Shown here piece by piece: positions 8,670 to 17,336 of a stretch of DNA of 64,000 nt; position 1 is the first letter of the stretch; each line of letters opens with the position of its first letter. The DNA lies in the NCBI RefSeq assembly GCF_902809845.1, contig NZ_CADDWI010000013.1, positions 434,001-498,000 of the forward strand, given 5' to 3'. The translations under genes and the position numbers were made by a program. Origin of the DNA: Chelativorans sp. Marseille-P2723. GTDB taxonomy: Bacteria > Pseudomonadota > Alphaproteobacteria > Rhizobiales > Rhizobiaceae. A model generated the notes under the pieces. The model worked only from the letters and a program-made list of their open reading frames with translations, made no database searches and had not been told where the DNA came from.

Positions 8670-9584
8670 ATGAACGAGATTGCGTTCGCGTATTTCATCG
8701 AGGTCGTCAGACTTGGGTCGATCCGCAAGGCGGCGGACGCGATGCACGTTTCCCCGTCCTCGATCAGCCGGATGATCGCGCGCCTCGAGCACGATCTCGG
8801 CACGGAACTTCTCGTCCGTCACTCCAAAGGGATCAAGCTCACCGATGCCGGTGCATTGCTGAACCAGTTTGCGCGCAAACGGGATCGCGAATGGGATCGA
8901 TTGCGTTCCCAGTTCGACGCATTCAAGCGGCTGGAGGTGGGGCATATCGCGATCGCGACGGTGGAAGGCGCACTTTCCGGCTTTCTGCCCTCGTTCCTGA
9001 AGAGTTTTAGCCAGCGCTATCACAACCTCACCTACGAGATTCAGGTGTGCAGCACCGATGAGGTCATGCAGGCCGTCGGCGATGACCGGGCGGATATTGG
9101 CATTGCCTTCCAGCCCTACCCACGCAGCAATGTTCGCTGCGTCGCCGAGCTCCGACAGCCCGTCTATGCGATCATGGCCCCCGACCATCCCTTCGCCCGC
9201 CGTTCGCAGGTCACCTTGGAAGAGCTTCTGGATGAGCCACTCGGGATGCCCGACCGTTCGTTCGGCGTCCGTCATCTAGTCGAGAACGCACTCAAACCGC
9301 AGCGTCTTGAATTGAAACTGCGCATGGCGACGAATTCCATCGAGATGACCCGGCAGTTCGCGCTTTACGGCATGGGGATTGCTCTTCTCCCCGCCTTCGC
9401 CATCGAGCACGAGATCAGCATGGGTTCCCTGGTCCACGTGCCCGTGGCGAGCCGGGAGCTGGAGTTGGCACGCATCCAGATATGCCTGCACGCTGAGATC
9501 GAGCCCTCGGCGGCAACTCAGCGGCTCGTTGCCGCTATCTGCAACAGGATCGGTGGGATGGAGGGTGGCGCGGTCTTCAGATGA
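8670..9584 (+). CDS. LysR family transcriptional regulator
   Basis: A 304-residue LysR regulator. The start chosen is the ATG at 8670 with GGGGGAAGG upstream; longer in-frame starts would add residues unlike the family. The winged helix (residues 1-60) contains FIEVVRLGSIRKAADAMHVS and SSISRMIARLEHDLG. The remainder is the two-lobed effector-binding domain (IAIATVEGALSGFLPSFL onward). It is transcribed divergently from the aldolase-deacetylase-Liv-amidase operon, the classic LysR arrangement, so it probably controls that operon in response to a pathway metabolite. Its 3' end overlaps the mutase relic on the other strand. Confidence 0.92.
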   Translation: MNEIAFAYFIEVVRLGSIRKAADAMHVSPSSISRMIARLEHDLGTELLVRHSKGIKLTDAGALLNQFARKRDREWDRLRSQFDAFKRLEVGHIAIATVEGALSGFLPSFLKSFSQRYHNLTYEIQVCSTDEVMQAVGDDRADIGIAFQPYPRSNVRCVAELRQPVYAIMAPDHPFARRSQVTLEELLDEPLGMPDRSFGVRHLVENALKPQRLELKLRMATNSIEMTRQFALYGMGIALLPAFAIEHEISMGSLVHVPVASRELELARIQICLHAEIEPSAATQRLVAAICNRIGGMEGGAVFR

Positions 9585-9897
9585 CGCGCGCCAATCTCAG
9601 ACACCCACAATCCTGCGCCTTCAGCGTCTCCAGCAACTGCGGGTCGAGCGTCTTGTGGTCGGCGGCGAGCGAGGAGATGCCCGCCACAGGCACCTTCGAT
9701 CTAGCCGCAGGGTCGGCCACTTCTTCCGGCGACTGAAACAGCGGACCGGCGATCATTTCGAAGCCGATGTTGCCGAAGCCTGAGGCTATGATCTTGGGCG
9801 CCGCGATCGTGTCCATCCTGGCGAGCTTGGCGACCCTCACTCTGGGCGCTTCGCCGAGGGTCTCCTTGAGCACGTCAATCCGGTCGAGCAGTGTCCT
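9577..9897 (-). pseudogene. Relic of a B12-dependent acyl-CoA mutase (cobalamin-binding domain)
   Basis: Minus-strand frames match the C-terminal B12 domain of methylmalonyl-CoA-type mutases: APRVRVAKL, KIIASGFGNIGFEM, GPLFQSPEE and VAGISSLAADHKTLDPQL. The B12-ligand motif DGHDRG is absent from this frame but present in the next one. One base is missing just before it and one extra base lies just after, so the frame is restored downstream. A stop precedes the fragment (near 9898-9900), and the sequence ends inside the lysR 3' end without the GGVIPPQD block. The catalytic TIM barrel is missing. This is a decayed fragment. Confidence 0.8.
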
Positions 9898-9941
9898 TTA
9901 TTCCGGCTCGCCTTCATAGGCAGCGCTGTGCAGGGCGCAGG

Positions 9942-10151
9942 TCAGTGCCGTAATGTATCTGGGGCGCTTGAAGAGCCTTCAGCCTCCTGCAGCTTACCAA
10001 GCAGTTCAAGCCACTGTTCCGGGATTTCCCGTCGAAGCTCGAAAGCTGGCAATCGGCGGAGAAAGCGAATGTTCTCCGCACGACGTATCTGCCGGCTTAA
10101 AAGCCGCGCCATTCCCGGCGCCGCCGCCGCTCTGTCGTTTTTTCGCGGCAT
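9942..10151 (-). CDS. Hypothetical small protein (69 residues)
   Basis: An Arg-rich small protein without a signal peptide or membrane segment. The N-terminal half is basic (SRQIRRAENIRFLRRLPAF) and the C-terminal half acidic (REIPEQWLELLGKLQEAEG). The pattern of a Pro followed by LxLLxxLxxAE is faintly like the C-terminal part of NepR-type anti-sigma proteins, but no sigma factor or PhyR gene is nearby, so I do not make that call. The ribosome site is weak. It lies between the mutase relic and the pilus operon, divergent from cpaB. Confidence 0.4.
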   Translation of the reverse strand: MPRKNDRAAAAPGMARLLSRQIRRAENIRFLRRLPAFELRREIPEQWLELLGKLQEAEGSSSAPDTLRH

Positions 10152-10423
10152 TTCATGTCTCGTGTTTCAACTCTCATCTCTTCAACGGGAAAAACGTTAC
10201 CGGGGGAAGGACGTTCCGTTAGGGGGCTCGATGACGGCGGGTCTTCGGCAACAGGGTAAAATTTGTATAAATTTTGCTTTATCGCGGCGCACTGTTTCTT
10301 AGCGTTTCGCGGCCCAACCTTTGCTTAACAATGCCCATATCGGTTTTATTAACCTTAATTTGACGTTTCCCTGATCATTGTCGCTCCAGTTTGCGGTGCA
10401 ACCGCATGCGAGGGGGCGCACGG
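10152..10423 (+). promoter_or_regulatory. AT-rich promoter/leader region of the cpa pilus operon
   Basis: A 272-base region without a gene. It is notably AT-rich from about 10250 to 10375 against GC-rich surroundings, which fits the promoter of the pilus operon. A TATAAA box occurs near 10267, and TTAACC with an adjacent TTAA occurs at 10349-10358, resembling CtrA half-sites. The exact start of transcription cannot be fixed by eye. GAGGGGG precedes the cpaB ATG. Confidence 0.4.
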
Positions 10424-11239
10424 ATGAACAAATCCCGCATCATTATTCTGGGCGTTGCGGTCGCCGCCGCTATCGGCGCCGGCTATATGGCCAAGAACCT
10501 CGTCGCTGCAGAGCCGCAGCAGGTAATCATTGAAGCCCAGCCTGCCGAACCCGCCATGGAACTGGCGGAGGTGCTTATCGTAACGCGCGATGTGCCGCTG
10601 GGCGAACCCGTGGGAAATGCAACAGGGTGGCAGGCTTGGCCTGCGGGTTCCGTCAACAGCACCTTTATCACCCGTGAACAAGAGCCTGATGCGATCGAGG
10701 AGTTGAAGAACGCGGCCGCCAAAGTGTCACTTTATGCGGGAGAGCCCCTCAAGCGCTCGAAACTGATCGGTGAAGGACAGAGCCTGATGTCGGCGATCCT
10801 TCCTCCGGGAAAGCGTGCCGTGGCAACGCACATTGCGGCTGCCACTTCCGCAGGCGGCTTCATCCTGCCGGGAGACTATGTGGATGTCATTATCACGCGC
10901 CGCTCCGACACTGCATCCACTCCCAGCGGCTACATCACCGAGACGATCCTGGAGAACATCCGTGTTCTTGCGATTGACCAGACGATCCATGAGGACGAGG
11001 AAGGCCGCCGGGTAAAAGTCGGAGAGACAGCTACACTGGAGCTAACCCCGGAGCAGGCTGAAGTCATTACTGCAGCTCAGCAAATGGCCGACCGGCTGAC
11101 GCTTTCCTTGCGGTCGATTGCCGATGTCAGCGAAGAGCCCGTGAATCAGGGATCATATCTCGTCACCGGTTCCGGACGCGGCAACAGCATACGCCTTATA
11201 CGTTCAGGCGAGGTCACGATTGTGGGGACGCGTAGATGA
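10424..11239 (+). CDS. cpaB: Flp/Tad pilus assembly protein CpaB (RcpC)
   Basis: A 271-residue periplasmic protein with one N-terminal membrane anchor (IIILGVAVAAAIGAGYMA) and an SAF domain (about residues 45-115: VLIVTRDVPLGEPVG, YAGEPLKRSKL). A CpaB/RcpC domain follows (ILPPGKRAVATHI, GGFILPGDYVDVIIT). The start at 10424 is favoured by GAGGGGGCG upstream and by the compact membrane anchor. It is the first gene of cpaBCDEF-tadBC and overlaps cpaC by four bases. CpaB is thought to stabilise the secretin. The pilin and prepilin-peptidase genes usually found upstream are not in this window. Confidence 0.93.
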   Translation: MNKSRIIILGVAVAAAIGAGYMAKNLVAAEPQQVIIEAQPAEPAMELAEVLIVTRDVPLGEPVGNATGWQAWPAGSVNSTFITREQEPDAIEELKNAAAKVSLYAGEPLKRSKLIGEGQSLMSAILPPGKRAVATHIAAATSAGGFILPGDYVDVIITRRSDTASTPSGYITETILENIRVLAIDQTIHEDEEGRRVKVGETATLELTPEQAEVITAAQQMADRLTLSLRSIADVSEEPVNQGSYLVTGSGRGNSIRLIRSGEVTIVGTRR

Positions 11240-12777
11240 ACACAAGGCCGGACCTTCGCAGAGGAAGAATGGCAAGCGCCTTTATGATTGCATGGGCGAG
11301 CCTTCTTGCCTTGGCCGCTCCGGCAGGCATTCCCATGCTGGCAAAGGCCGCTCATGCAGAGGGCATCATCCAAGCGCGTGGCGCCGGGCTGCAACGCATA
11401 AAGCTGGGGCTCAACAAGTCACTCGTGATCGACCTGCCCCACGACGCCTATGACATACTCGTCGCAAACCCGGCGGTTGCGGATGCCATTACCCGCACGG
11501 CCCGCCGCATCTATCTGTTTGGCAAGCAGGTGGGCCAGACCAACATTTTCGTCTTTGGCTCCAATGGCGAGCAGATTGCCAGTCTCGATGTGGAGGTGGA
11601 GCGCGATGTTGCCGGCCTTGAAGAACACCTGAAGCGATTCATTCCCAACTCGAACATCCAGGTTGAACTCATAAACGACAATGTTGTGCTGACGGGCACT
11701 GTGGAGACCCCTCTCGACGCTTCCCGCGCCGCACAGCTTGCGACAATCTTCGTCACAGGCGGCGAAGCGACGACGGGACAATATTCGCAGACCGCGGCAG
11801 CCCCTACCGATGGTGGCGGCGTCGCCATCAACAATCCCGATGCGGAACGTCGGGTAAGCCGCGTCGTCAACATGCTCCAGATCGTCGGTGAGGATCAGGT
11901 AACGCTAAAGGTCACAGTCGCCGAAGTCAGCCGGTCTGTAATGAAGCAGCTCGGCGTGAACATGATCGGCTCCGGCAGCGTGGACGGAATAAGGTGGGGC
12001 GCGATTGTCGACAACTTTGCCGGGCTTGGAACGCCGCTCGCCAATTCCGGCGTCGGTGTCACGGGTTCGACGCTGGATGCTTTTCTTAATGCCATGGAGC
12101 AAGCCGGGGTGATGAAGACCCTTGCAGAGCCGACCCTTACGGCGGTCTCGGGGGAGAAGGCGACCTTCCGCGTTGGCGGCGAGTTCAATATCGCCCGCAA
12201 TCAGAAGGTGGACGAAGACAGCAATTCGATCACCTACGAGATCGAGCAGATCGATTACGGCATAGGGCTCGAATTCCAGCCGGTGGTTCTGTCGCCTGGC
12301 CGCATCAGCCTGAAGATCAGGACCCAGGTCTCTGAGCCTACGGCCGACGGATCGATTTCTCTTTCGAGCGGCAGGCGGAATCCGCCCGGCATGAACGTGA
12401 TTTCCATTCGCAAGCGGTTGGCTGACACGACGGTGGAGCTTCCCTCCGGCGGTTCGATGATGATTGCGGGGCTTGTCAGGGACGATGTCAGGCAGGTCAT
12501 CAACAGCGTGCCCGGCATCTCCAGGATCCCCGTACTGGGCACATTGTTCCGCAGCCGTTCCTTCGAGCGGAACGAGACGGAACTTGTCATCATCGTCACA
12601 CCCTATCTGGCGCGCCCTGTCGCGCGCACTGCCCTTGCAAAGCCCGACGACAACTTCAACCCTCCCAGCGACGGCGCCGGCGTGTTCCTGGGACGCGTTA
12701 ACCGCGTCTTCGGAGCAATGAAGACCGATCTGCCAAACGGACGCTATCACGGCGTCGTGGGCTATATCTACAAGTGA
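11236..12777 (+). CDS. cpaC: Tad pilus secretin CpaC (RcpA)
   Basis: A 513-residue outer-membrane secretin. The N-terminus has a signal peptide ending near AKAAHAEG. An N-terminal BON/N-domain region (KSLVIDLPHDAYDILVANP, QTNIFVFGSNGEQI) leads into the secretin core (QVTLKVTVAEVSRSVMKQLG through VPGISRIPVLGTLFRS). The latter block is the conserved secretin signature near residues 425-445. It forms the multimeric pore through which the pilus passes. ATGA overlap with cpaB indicates coupling. Confidence 0.95.
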   Translation: MNTRPDLRRGRMASAFMIAWASLLALAAPAGIPMLAKAAHAEGIIQARGAGLQRIKLGLNKSLVIDLPHDAYDILVANPAVADAITRTARRIYLFGKQVGQTNIFVFGSNGEQIASLDVEVERDVAGLEEHLKRFIPNSNIQVELINDNVVLTGTVETPLDASRAAQLATIFVTGGEATTGQYSQTAAAPTDGGGVAINNPDAERRVSRVVNMLQIVGEDQVTLKVTVAEVSRSVMKQLGVNMIGSGSVDGIRWGAIVDNFAGLGTPLANSGVGVTGSTLDAFLNAMEQAGVMKTLAEPTLTAVSGEKATFRVGGEFNIARNQKVDEDSNSITYEIEQIDYGIGLEFQPVVLSPGRISLKIRTQVSEPTADGSISLSSGRRNPPGMNVISIRKRLADTTVELPSGGSMMIAGLVRDDVRQVINSVPGISRIPVLGTLFRSRSFERNETELVIIVTPYLARPVARTALAKPDDNFNPPSDGAGVFLGRVNRVFGAMKTDLPNGRYHGVVGYIYK

Positions 12778-12787
12778 CGGAACGGCC

Positions 12788-13468
12788 ATGACCACACCAC
12801 GGATGAAATGGATGGCAGCGGTTGTGGCAGTGGCAGGCGTTCTTGCAGGCTGCACCCACCGAGACTCGGTCATTGTCGGCGCTGTTCCGGACGATTACCG
12901 GACCAACCATCCGATCGTACTGACGGAGGGGGAGGAGGTGCTGGATATTCCGGTCGGAATCCTTTCCTATCGCCTCAGCGGGCAGCAGGAGGCTGCGATC
13001 GCCGGCTTCATGGACAATTATGGCGAAAGCGGCAAATCCGTCGTCACTATTCTCGTGCCGGACGGCGCAGCCAATTCACCCGCAGCGGCGAGCGTCTCCC
13101 GCGAGATGGCAACTTCCCTCAGAAAGCACGGCGTGCCCCAGGGCTACGTCCAGATCCTCGCTTACCAGGCTTCTCCGGCAGATGTTGCACCGATAAGGCT
13201 GACCTTTTCGCGCCTGAAGGCGACGGTCGGGCCATGCGGCCGATGGCCGGCCGATCTTACGGAGAACTATGAGAACCGCCACTACGCCAATTTCGGCTGC
13301 GCCTATCAGAACAATCTCGCCGCCCAGGTCGCCAATCCGATGGATTTACTCGGGCCGCGCAAGATGACGACCATCGACGCGGAGAACAGGGGCCACGCCA
13401 TCAACGATTACAAGAACCGCAGGATTTCCGAATCGTTCTGGGAAAATAGCGAAGTCTTCTATGACTAG
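12788..13468 (+). CDS. cpaD: Pilus assembly lipoprotein CpaD
   Basis: A 226-residue protein with a lipoprotein signal (VVAVAGVLAGC; lipobox LAGC, lipidated Cys near residue 22). The CpaD domain has the typical C-terminal block FGCAYQNNLAAQVANPMDL, seen near residues 175-195. It acts at the outer membrane with the CpaC secretin. It starts 10 bases after cpaC in the same operon. Confidence 0.93.
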   Translation: MTTPRMKWMAAVVAVAGVLAGCTHRDSVIVGAVPDDYRTNHPIVLTEGEEVLDIPVGILSYRLSGQQEAAIAGFMDNYGESGKSVVTILVPDGAANSPAAASVSREMATSLRKHGVPQGYVQILAYQASPADVAPIRLTFSRLKATVGPCGRWPADLTENYENRHYANFGCAYQNNLAAQVANPMDLLGPRKMTTIDAENRGHAINDYKNRRISESFWENSEVFYD

Positions 13469-13483
13469 TACTGCAGGCGCTCC

Positions 13484-14764
13484 ATGACCAATCTGGCTTA
13501 TAAGACTGAGCATACCTTCAACTGGAAAGAGGAAAGCGCAAGCGCAGCTCTCCAGTCATTACGCCCTTTGCCTCGCATTTCTATTCAGGTGTTCTGCGAG
13601 ACGGCCCCCGTGGCCGAAGCGATCGAGAAGGCTGGCGCGGACCGGCGCATGGCCAAGACGCATGTGAAGATGCACATGGGCGGAATTTCGGCGGCTATCG
13701 AATATTATCAGTCCGCCGCCACGCCAAATCTCATTATCCTGGAATCGCGTACCGAGCCTGGGGAACTGATTGATTCGCTCAATCAACTGGCCGAGGTCTG
13801 CGACGCCGGTACGAAGGTCGTGGTGATTGGCCATTACAACGACGTCTGGCTCTATCGTGAGCTTATCCGCACGGGCATATCCGAATATGTGGTGGCACCG
13901 GTCTCCATGCCGGATATTGTTGGCGTGATCGCCGGCATCTTCACCGATCCTAGCGCCGGCCCTATAGGCAAAGCGCTGGCCTTCGTCGGGGGGAAGGGGG
14001 GGGTCGGTTCTTCCACACTCGCGCACAACGCCGGGTGGGCCATGTCAAAACTGTTCGAGAGCGAGGTGATGGTTGTCGACCTCGACCTGCCCTTCGGCAC
14101 CGCAAATATCAATTTCGATCAGGACCCTCCGCAGGGCATCGCCGAGGCGGTCTTTGCACCGGAGCGCCTTGACGAGGTCTATCTTGACCGGCTTCTTGCG
14201 CAATGTGCCGAAGGCCTCTCTCTGCTGGCCGCGCCCTCGACGCTCGACCGCGTCTATGATTTCGATGCGGAAGCGTTTGTTCATATCATCGATACTGCGC
14301 AGCGCACCGCGCCGGTGGTAGTGCTCGACGTGCCGCATTTGTGGACGAGCTGGACCAAGACCACGCTCGCGCGGGCAGATGATATCGTGCTCACCGTCAC
14401 GCCGGAACTCGCCAATTTGCGCAATGCGAAGAATCTGATCGATACGCTGCGCAAGCTCAGGCCGAATGACGATCCTCCCCGGTTGATCATCAACCAGACG
14501 AACGTCCCGAAGCGGCCCGAGATCGGCGTGGATGATTTCGCCGATGCGCTGGGGCTCGTGCCCCTTGCAGTCATCCCCTTCGAACCGCAGCTTTTCGGCA
14601 AAGCCGCCAATAGCGGCCGCATGCTCGGCGAAACGGACGCCAACCACCCCATCGTCCAGGCGATCAACGACATGGCGCATGTGCTGACCGGCCGCCGCGA
14701 GATCAGGCAGAAAAAGAAGATCGGCCTCGGTGCGCTTTTCGGCCGTCTGGGCAGGAGGAAGTAG
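13484..14764 (+). CDS. cpaE: Pilus assembly/localisation ATPase CpaE (TadZ)
   Basis: A 426-residue MinD/ParA-like ATPase with an N-terminal receiver-like domain (about 30-150: ISEYVVAPVSMPDIV). The P-loop domain carries the deviant Walker A GGKGGVGSSTLAHN near residue 170 and a Walker A' aspartate in VVDLDLPFGTAN. Lys and Arg clusters end the protein (RQKKKIGLG...GRRK). CpaE/TadZ positions the pilus machine at the cell pole. It follows cpaD after 15 bases and ends just upstream of the cpaF start region. Confidence 0.94.
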   Translation: MTNLAYKTEHTFNWKEESASAALQSLRPLPRISIQVFCETAPVAEAIEKAGADRRMAKTHVKMHMGGISAAIEYYQSAATPNLIILESRTEPGELIDSLNQLAEVCDAGTKVVVIGHYNDVWLYRELIRTGISEYVVAPVSMPDIVGVIAGIFTDPSAGPIGKALAFVGGKGGVGSSTLAHNAGWAMSKLFESEVMVVDLDLPFGTANINFDQDPPQGIAEAVFAPERLDEVYLDRLLAQCAEGLSLLAAPSTLDRVYDFDAEAFVHIIDTAQRTAPVVVLDVPHLWTSWTKTTLARADDIVLTVTPELANLRNAKNLIDTLRKLRPNDDPPRLIINQTNVPKRPEIGVDDFADALGLVPLAVIPFEPQLFGKAANSGRMLGETDANHPIVQAINDMAHVLTGRREIRQKKKIGLGALFGRLGRRK

Positions 14765-14770
14765 ACGGCC

Positions 14771-16317
14771 ATGTTCGGCAGGAGAAACGCCGGCCCGACA
14801 GGAGGTGGATTGCAGAGGCCCGCTGCACCGGTCGCTTCGTCCCGCGATAATGACGAAGCGCTGCTCCCGCCGGATCGCCCGGCGCCGGCCCAGGCGGATC
14901 TGCCTTCGGCGCCCTTTCCGCCGGCGCCGGATACACCTCGGCGCCCTTTCCGCCGGCGCCGGATACACCGCGCCGAGCCGCTTCGCCGGAGCGTACCGCG
15001 CGAGCAGCATTCTCGCATGGTGTCCGCGAGCACACCGAAGACTATTACGACACAAAGAGTCAGGTCTTCTCCGCTTTGATCGACACGATTGACCTATCGC
15101 AGCTTGCAAGGCTCGATGCCGACAGCGCGCGCGAAGAAATCCGTGACATCGTCAATGACATCATCGCCATCAAGAACTTCGCGATGTCTATTGCCGAGCA
15201 GGAGGAACTGCTCGACGATATCTGCAATGACGTTCTCGGCTACGGCCCCTTGGAGCCGCTTCTTGCCCGCGACGAGATCGCTGACATCATGGTGAACGGG
15301 GCGCGCAACGTCTATATCGAGGTGCAAGGCAAGGTCGAGCAGACCAATGTTCGCTTCCGCGACAACCAGCAGCTTCTCAACATCTGCCAGCGCATCGTCA
15401 GCCAGGTGGGCCGCAGGGTCGACGAGTCGAGCCCGATCTGCGACGCGCGTCTGCCGGACGGCTCGCGCGTTAACGTGATCGCGCCGCCGCTGGCCATTGA
15501 TGGTCCCTCCCTCACTATCCGGAAGTTCCGGAAGGACAAGCTGACGCTGGATCAGCTTGTTCGATTCGGCGCCATCTCGCCGGAAGGCGCAGAGCTTCTC
15601 AAGATCATCGGCCGGGTACGCTGCAACATTCTCATCTCGGGAGGTACTGGTTCCGGCAAGACCACCCTCCTCAATTGCCTGACCAGGTTCATCGACGCAG
15701 ACGAGCGCATCATCACCTGTGAGGATTCCGCGGAGCTGCAACTACAGCAGCCCCATGTCGTCCGCCTGGAGACGCGCCCTCCCAATCTGGAAGGGGAAGG
15801 CGAGGTGACGATGCGTGATCTCGTGCGCAACTGCCTGCGCATGAGGCCGGAACGCATCATTGTCGGCGAGGTGCGCGGCCCTGAAGTCTTCGACCTGCTA
15901 CAGGCCATGAATACCGGCCATGACGGTTCCATGGGAACGATCCATTCCAACAGCCCGCGCGAGTGCCTCAACCGAATTGAATCGATGATGGCAATGGGCG
16001 GGTTCCAGCTCCCGCCGCGCACGGTGCGCGAAATCATCGTCGGCTCCGTGGACGTCATCATCCAGGCCGCCCGCCTGCGCGATGGCTCGCGCCGCATCAC
16101 GCACATCACGGAGGTGGTAGGAATGGAGGGCGACGTGATTATCACGCAGGATCTGATGCTCTTCGACATACGGGGGGAAGATACAAGTGGGCACATCCTT
16201 GGCCGGCATGTCTCCACCGGAATCGGGCGGCCCGCCTTCTGGGAGCGCGCGCGCTATTACGGCGAGGAGGCAAGGTTGGCCTCGGTGCTGGATGCGATGG
16301 AGAAAAAGTCGGATTGA
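14771..16317 (+). pseudogene. cpaF: Pilus assembly ATPase CpaF (TadA) with frameshifting 32-bp duplication
   Basis: Hexameric type II/IV secretion ATPase that powers pilin assembly. The catalytic part reads open from 15076 to 16317 (413 codons), with Walker [15 protein letters not shown], the Asp and His boxes and [19 protein letters not shown]. The natural start is the ATG at 14771 (MFGRRNAGP), but that frame hits TGA at 15077-15079 because a perfect 32-bp tandem duplication (14906-14937, 14938-14969) shifts it. Removing one copy gives a continuous 504-residue CpaF. The catalytic frame has no ATG or GTG before 15076. Its first possible start there is a TTG that overlaps the upstream stop (TTGA), so reinitiation could yield an N-truncated but catalytically complete protein. 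The alternative is an assembly error. Confidence 0.85.
14906..14969. repeat. Perfect 32-bp tandem duplication inside cpaF
   Basis: Two identical, directly adjacent 32-base copies (14906-14937 and 14938-14969) in the Pro/Ala-rich low-complexity N-terminal part of cpaF. Identity stops exactly at the unit edges: the flanking bases differ. As 32 is not a multiple of three, the second copy shifts the frame. Loss or gain of one unit by slippage would switch the full-length frame on or off. Confidence 0.95.
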
Positions 16318-17330
16318 TGTTTGGCATGGACCTGACGCTTCTTGGCTTCATAGTGCTGGCGGCTGCAAGCGCCGGGGCGGTCGCCTATGCGCTGCTGTTC
16401 AACTCGCTGGCGGAAGAGAAGAAGGCGGAGCGACGGCTGGAGACGATCCGCAACGCCGAAACCGACCGGAACCTTGCACGCGACGCTCGCGACAGGGCGG
16501 CCGAGGCGGCGAAGCGGCGCAAGTCGATCCAGGAATCCTTGAATGATCTGGATGCCAAGCAGAAGGACCGCGACCGCTATATTCACCGGCCGCCGCTGAA
16601 GGTGCAGCTTCGCCAGGCCGGCGTCGAGATGAGCATGCGCCGGTTTTATGTCTATTCAGGAGTTTGCGGCCTGTCCCTGGCCCTATTCGCATTGCTCGCA
16701 GGAGCGCCGCTCCTTGCAGCGCTTGGGGCGCTGTTGGCCGGCACCTTCGGCGTGCCCCGCTGGTTCGTCGCCTTCCTGCGCAAGCGGCGGATAAAGGCGT
16801 TTCTGGAAGAGTTTCCCAACGCGTTGGACATCATCGTGCGCGCCGTGAAATCAGGGCTGCCGCTCAACGACGCGGTCCGCATGATTGCTAGTGAATCCAA
16901 TGAGCCGGTACGCACTGAGTTCCGCCGCCTGGTCGAGGCTCAGCATGTTGGCCTTCCCATGGCCGACGCTGCCCTGCGCATGGCCGAGACCATGCCCTGC
17001 GCGGAAGCCAACTTCTTCGGCATCGTCATCCAGATTCAGAGCCAGGCGGGCGGAAACCTTTCCGAAGCGCTAGGCAACCTCTCCCGCGTTCTGCGCGAGC
17101 GCAAGAAGATGAAGGCGAAGGTGCAGGCTCTTTCTATGGAAGCTAAAGCATCCGCAGCCATTATCGGGGCCCTTCCGGTAGTCGTGGCCTTTCTGGTTTT
17201 CCTCACTACGCCCGGCTATATCATGCCGCTTTTTACTACAAGCGTCGGCCATCTCATCCTCGGCGTCTCCGCTATCTGGATGTCGATCGGCATCTTCATG
17301 ATGCGTCAGATGATCAATTTCGAGGTGTAG
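16317..17330 (+). CDS. tadB: Pilus inner-membrane platform protein TadB
   Basis: A 337-residue integral membrane protein of the GspF/T2SSF fold. The ATG at 16317 overlaps the cpaF stop (TGATG). After an N-terminal membrane segment and a long charged helical region (residues about 30-90), there are membrane segments near 110-150 and at the C-terminus (ALPVVVAFLVFLTTP, LILGVSAIWMSIGIF). The T2SSF domain contains ALDIIVRAVKSGLPLNDAV and ANFFGIVIQIQSQAGGNLSEAL, typical of TadB. It forms the base of the pilus with TadC. Confidence 0.94.
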   Translation: MFGMDLTLLGFIVLAAASAGAVAYALLFNSLAEEKKAERRLETIRNAETDRNLARDARDRAAEAAKRRKSIQESLNDLDAKQKDRDRYIHRPPLKVQLRQAGVEMSMRRFYVYSGVCGLSLALFALLAGAPLLAALGALLAGTFGVPRWFVAFLRKRRIKAFLEEFPNALDIIVRAVKSGLPLNDAVRMIASESNEPVRTEFRRLVEAQHVGLPMADAALRMAETMPCAEANFFGIVIQIQSQAGGNLSEALGNLSRVLRERKKMKAKVQALSMEAKASAAIIGALPVVVAFLVFLTTPGYIMPLFTTSVGHLILGVSAIWMSIGIFMMRQMINFEV

Positions 17331-17336
17331 CGCGAA

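Noticed and set aside
10349-10358. CtrA binding site before the cpa operon
   Set aside because: Only a TTAACC half-site and a nearby TTAA with the wrong spacing; mentioned under the promoter region but not claimed.
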